DNA of 64,000 bases from Mesorhizobium loti (GTDB taxonomy: Bacteria; Pseudomonadota; Alphaproteobacteria; Rhizobiales; Rhizobiaceae): positions 4,411,001-4,475,000 of the forward strand of contig AP017605.1 in NCBI GenBank assembly GCA_002356515.1, given 5' to 3'. A model generated the notes under the pieces. That model made no database searches and was not told the DNA's origin. It saw only the letters and a program-made list of their open reading frames with translations. Shown here in pieces: positions 62,376 through 64,000 of this stretch (positions are counted from its first letter, which is position 1; each line of letters starts with the position of its first letter). Both the position numbers and the translations under genes were made by a program.

Positions 62376-62810
62376 TTAGCGGGCTGAGAAGCCTGGGGGC
62401 GTCCTGCCGGTGCGCTGCTTGCGCGCCGCATAGCGTGCGTCGCGTTTCGCCTTGCGTTCGGCTTCGTCAGCCAGCAAACGGGCGATGCGCTCGGTCTCTT
62501 CGGCTTCCTTGATCTTCGCTTCAGCCAGTGCCGCCTCTTCGGCCGCAATGCGTGCCGCTTCGGCCGCTGCCTCGCGCTCGGCCTTCTCGACCGCCTCGCG
62601 TGCCAGCTTCTCCTGCTTCAGCCTTGCCTTCTCGGCTTCGCGGATTTCGCGGGCCTCGAGGATCGCCTTGCGTTCGGCCTGTCGCGCCAGCACTGCGGGA
62701 TCGTCTGCCGCCGGCTTTGACTTGAAGCGCTCCAGAAGCGCCTTCTTTGCCTCGTTCGCGGCATTGCGCCGCTCGAAAATGTCTTTTTCCCTGTAGATAG
62801 CCAAGTCCAC
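62376..62810 (-). CDS. DUF6481-family charged helical protein
   Basis: 144 residues, almost entirely a charged alpha helix (AERKAILEAREIREAEKARLKQEK, continuing in Ala/Glu/Arg repeats). The N-terminus (DIFERRNAANEAKKALLERFKSKPA) is what I recall of DUF6481, common in Hyphomicrobiales. No membrane segment. Function unknown. It probably forms a long single helix or coiled coil. Confidence 0.8.
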   Translation of the reverse strand: MDLAIYREKDIFERRNAANEAKKALLERFKSKPAADDPAVLARQAERKAILEAREIREAEKARLKQEKLAREAVEKAEREAAAEAARIAAEEAALAEAKIKEAEETERIARLLADEAERKAKRDARYAARKQRTGRTPPGFSAR

Positions 62811-63023
62811 TTCCCTGAAGTCAATTCGCGAGGCTTACATACGCGCGAATGCCGAGAGTTCAAGCGCCAAAACGGTATGCCAGCCATGAAATTCCGTGAT
62901 GTTGCAGCCGGGAGACGCCTTTCCACCCAAACCGACATGCACTGTTCACCGTCCGCCTCTCTGGCGGCGAGGCGATACGGTCGCTACGTCTAGTGACAAA
63001 ACCCAACACCAGGATGACATCAC

Positions 63024-64000
63024 ATGGAACTCGGTCTCTACACTTTTGCCGACGTCAGCCCGCAGCCCGGCCCCGGCGCCATCGGCCCACATGAGCGCTT
63101 GCGCAACCTGATCGAGGAGGTCGAACTGGCCGATCAGGTCGGTCTCGACGTCTTTGGTCTGGGCGAACATCACCGGCCCGATTATGCCGCTTCCGCGCCG
63201 GTCGTGGCGCTGGCCGCGGCCGCCGAGCGTTCCAAACGTATTAAGCTGACCAGCGCGGTCACCGTGCTCTCCTCGGACGATCCGGTGCGCGTCTTCCAGC
63301 AGTTCGCCACGCTCGATCTCCTGTCGGGTGGCCGTGCCGAGATCATGGCCGGCCGCGGTTCGTTCATCGAATCCTTCCCGCTGTTCGGCTACAATCTCGA
63401 GGACTATGACGAGCTCTTCGCCGAGAAGCTCGACCTGCTGCTTGCCATTCGCGATCAGGTGAAGGTCACTTGGTCCGGCAATCTGCGTGCACCGATCAAC
63501 GACCGCGGCGTCTATCCCCGACCCTTCCAGGACAGGCTGCCGGTCTGGATCGCCATTGGCGGGACGCCACAGTCCGCCGCCCGCGCGGGCGCGCTCGGCT
63601 TGCCGCTGGCGCTTGCCATCATCGGCGGCGAGCCGGCGCGCTTCGCGCCGCTGTTCGACCTTTACCGCGAGGCCGCCAAACGCGCCGGCAGTGACCCGGC
63701 GGGTCTCGCCACCAGCATCAACGTGCATGGCTTCATTGCCGAGACGACCGAACAGGCGGCCGACGACTTCTACGGCCCGCAGGCCGAAGTGATGAACCGC
63801 ATCGGTCGCGAGCGCGGCTGGGGCCCGACATCGCGGGCGCATTTCGACCAGTCGCGTGGTCCGAACGGCGCGCTGTTCGTCGGCGGTCCGGAGCAGGTGG
63901 CGGAAAAGATCGTCGCCCAGCACAGGATTTTCAACAATGACCGCTTCCTGCTGCAGATGGCGATCGGCACCATGCCGCACGCCAAGATCATGAAGGCGAT
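63024..64000 (+). CDS. LLM-class flavin-dependent oxidoreductase, 3' end cut by window
   Basis: 325 codons are present and the frame is still open at the window end. [13 protein letters not shown], then [57 protein letters not shown] and [17 protein letters not shown] are the luciferase-like monooxygenase signatures. Flavin-dependent; substrate unknown. The start is the first ATG before the conserved opening. Confidence 0.93.
   Translation, partial: MELGLYTFADVSPQPGPGAIGPHERLRNLIEEVELADQVGLDVFGLGEHHRPDYAASAPVVALAAAAERSKRIKLTSAVTVLSSDDPVRVFQQFATLDLLSGGRAEIMAGRGSFIESFPLFGYNLEDYDELFAEKLDLLLAIRDQVKVTWSGNLRAPINDRGVYPRPFQDRLPVWIAIGGTPQSAARAGALGLPLALAIIGGEPARFAPLFDLYREAAKRAGSDPAGLATSINVHGFIAETTEQAADDFYGPQAEVMNRIGRERGWGPTSRAHFDQSRGPNGALFVGGPEQVAEKIVAQHRIFNNDRFLLQMAIGTMPHAKIMKA

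Overview
The window looks like a chromosomal segment of a Mesorhizobium-type alphaproteobacterium (Hyphomicrobiales). The evidence is the high GC content, the many short intergenic palindromes of a kind I recall from rhizobia, and a core gene order known from this group. That order is rpmH-rnpA-yidC, engB, argB, a HAD nucleotidase, dapD, dapE, truA, fmt, def and rmuC. It can be followed from about 17.7 to 58 kb, with accessory genes wedged into the gaps. The genus is inferred; no species marker is present.

Region by region. 0-8.6 kb: the end of a GGDEF-EAL protein, an ABC-ATPase relic, an RND efflux pair, a GntR/FCD relic, two small unknown proteins, an SDR and a RibD/DHFR-fold protein. 8.6-15.6 kb: an island inserted in tRNA-Arg(ACG), bounded by a 24-bp exact repeat of the tRNA 3' end. 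It carries three SDR-fold proteins that all lack the catalytic Tyr, a membrane protein, two TetR regulators, a TauE relic and a RidA-RidA fusion, but no integrase. 15.9-20 kb: a histidine kinase and rpmH-rnpA-yidC. 20-34 kb: two fasciclin proteins, two EmrAB efflux systems (one with an internally deleted MarR, one with an intact TetR and operator palindromes), a Vat/CatB acetyltransferase coupled to engB, msrB, an ECF sigma/anti-sigma pair and an amidase. 34-45 kb: argB, a chromosomal ridA, an orphan BchE-like radical SAM enzyme, an orphan Imm53 protein, Lrp/phhA, VOC/TetR, MarR with a small membrane protein and FAD monooxygenase, a GMC oxidoreductase with a Tat partner, and a diguanylate cyclase. 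45-58 kb: HAD, LOG, dapD, tandem DUF805, panE-like, dapE, truA, GNAT, fmt, a VapBC-type toxin-antitoxin, def and rmuC. 58-64 kb: a methyltransferase, GFA, CDF transporter, transglutaminase-like protein, a Lys-rich peptide, a guanidine-II riboswitch with a SugE/Gdx exporter, DUF6481 and a truncated LLM oxidoreductase.

How the parts connect. The strongest regulatory signal is a palindrome, (CA)TACG-N3-CGTA(TG). It occurs twice between the island's RidA fusion and its TetR gene, and three times upstream of the paralogous chromosomal ridA 21 kb away, which has no regulator beside it. This suggests one TetR-type regulon spanning island and core. The ECF sigma, anti-sigma and fasciclin genes form a second module, and both fasciclin genes share a similar ECF-like promoter. 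The guanidine-II riboswitch with Gdx is a complete sensing and export unit.
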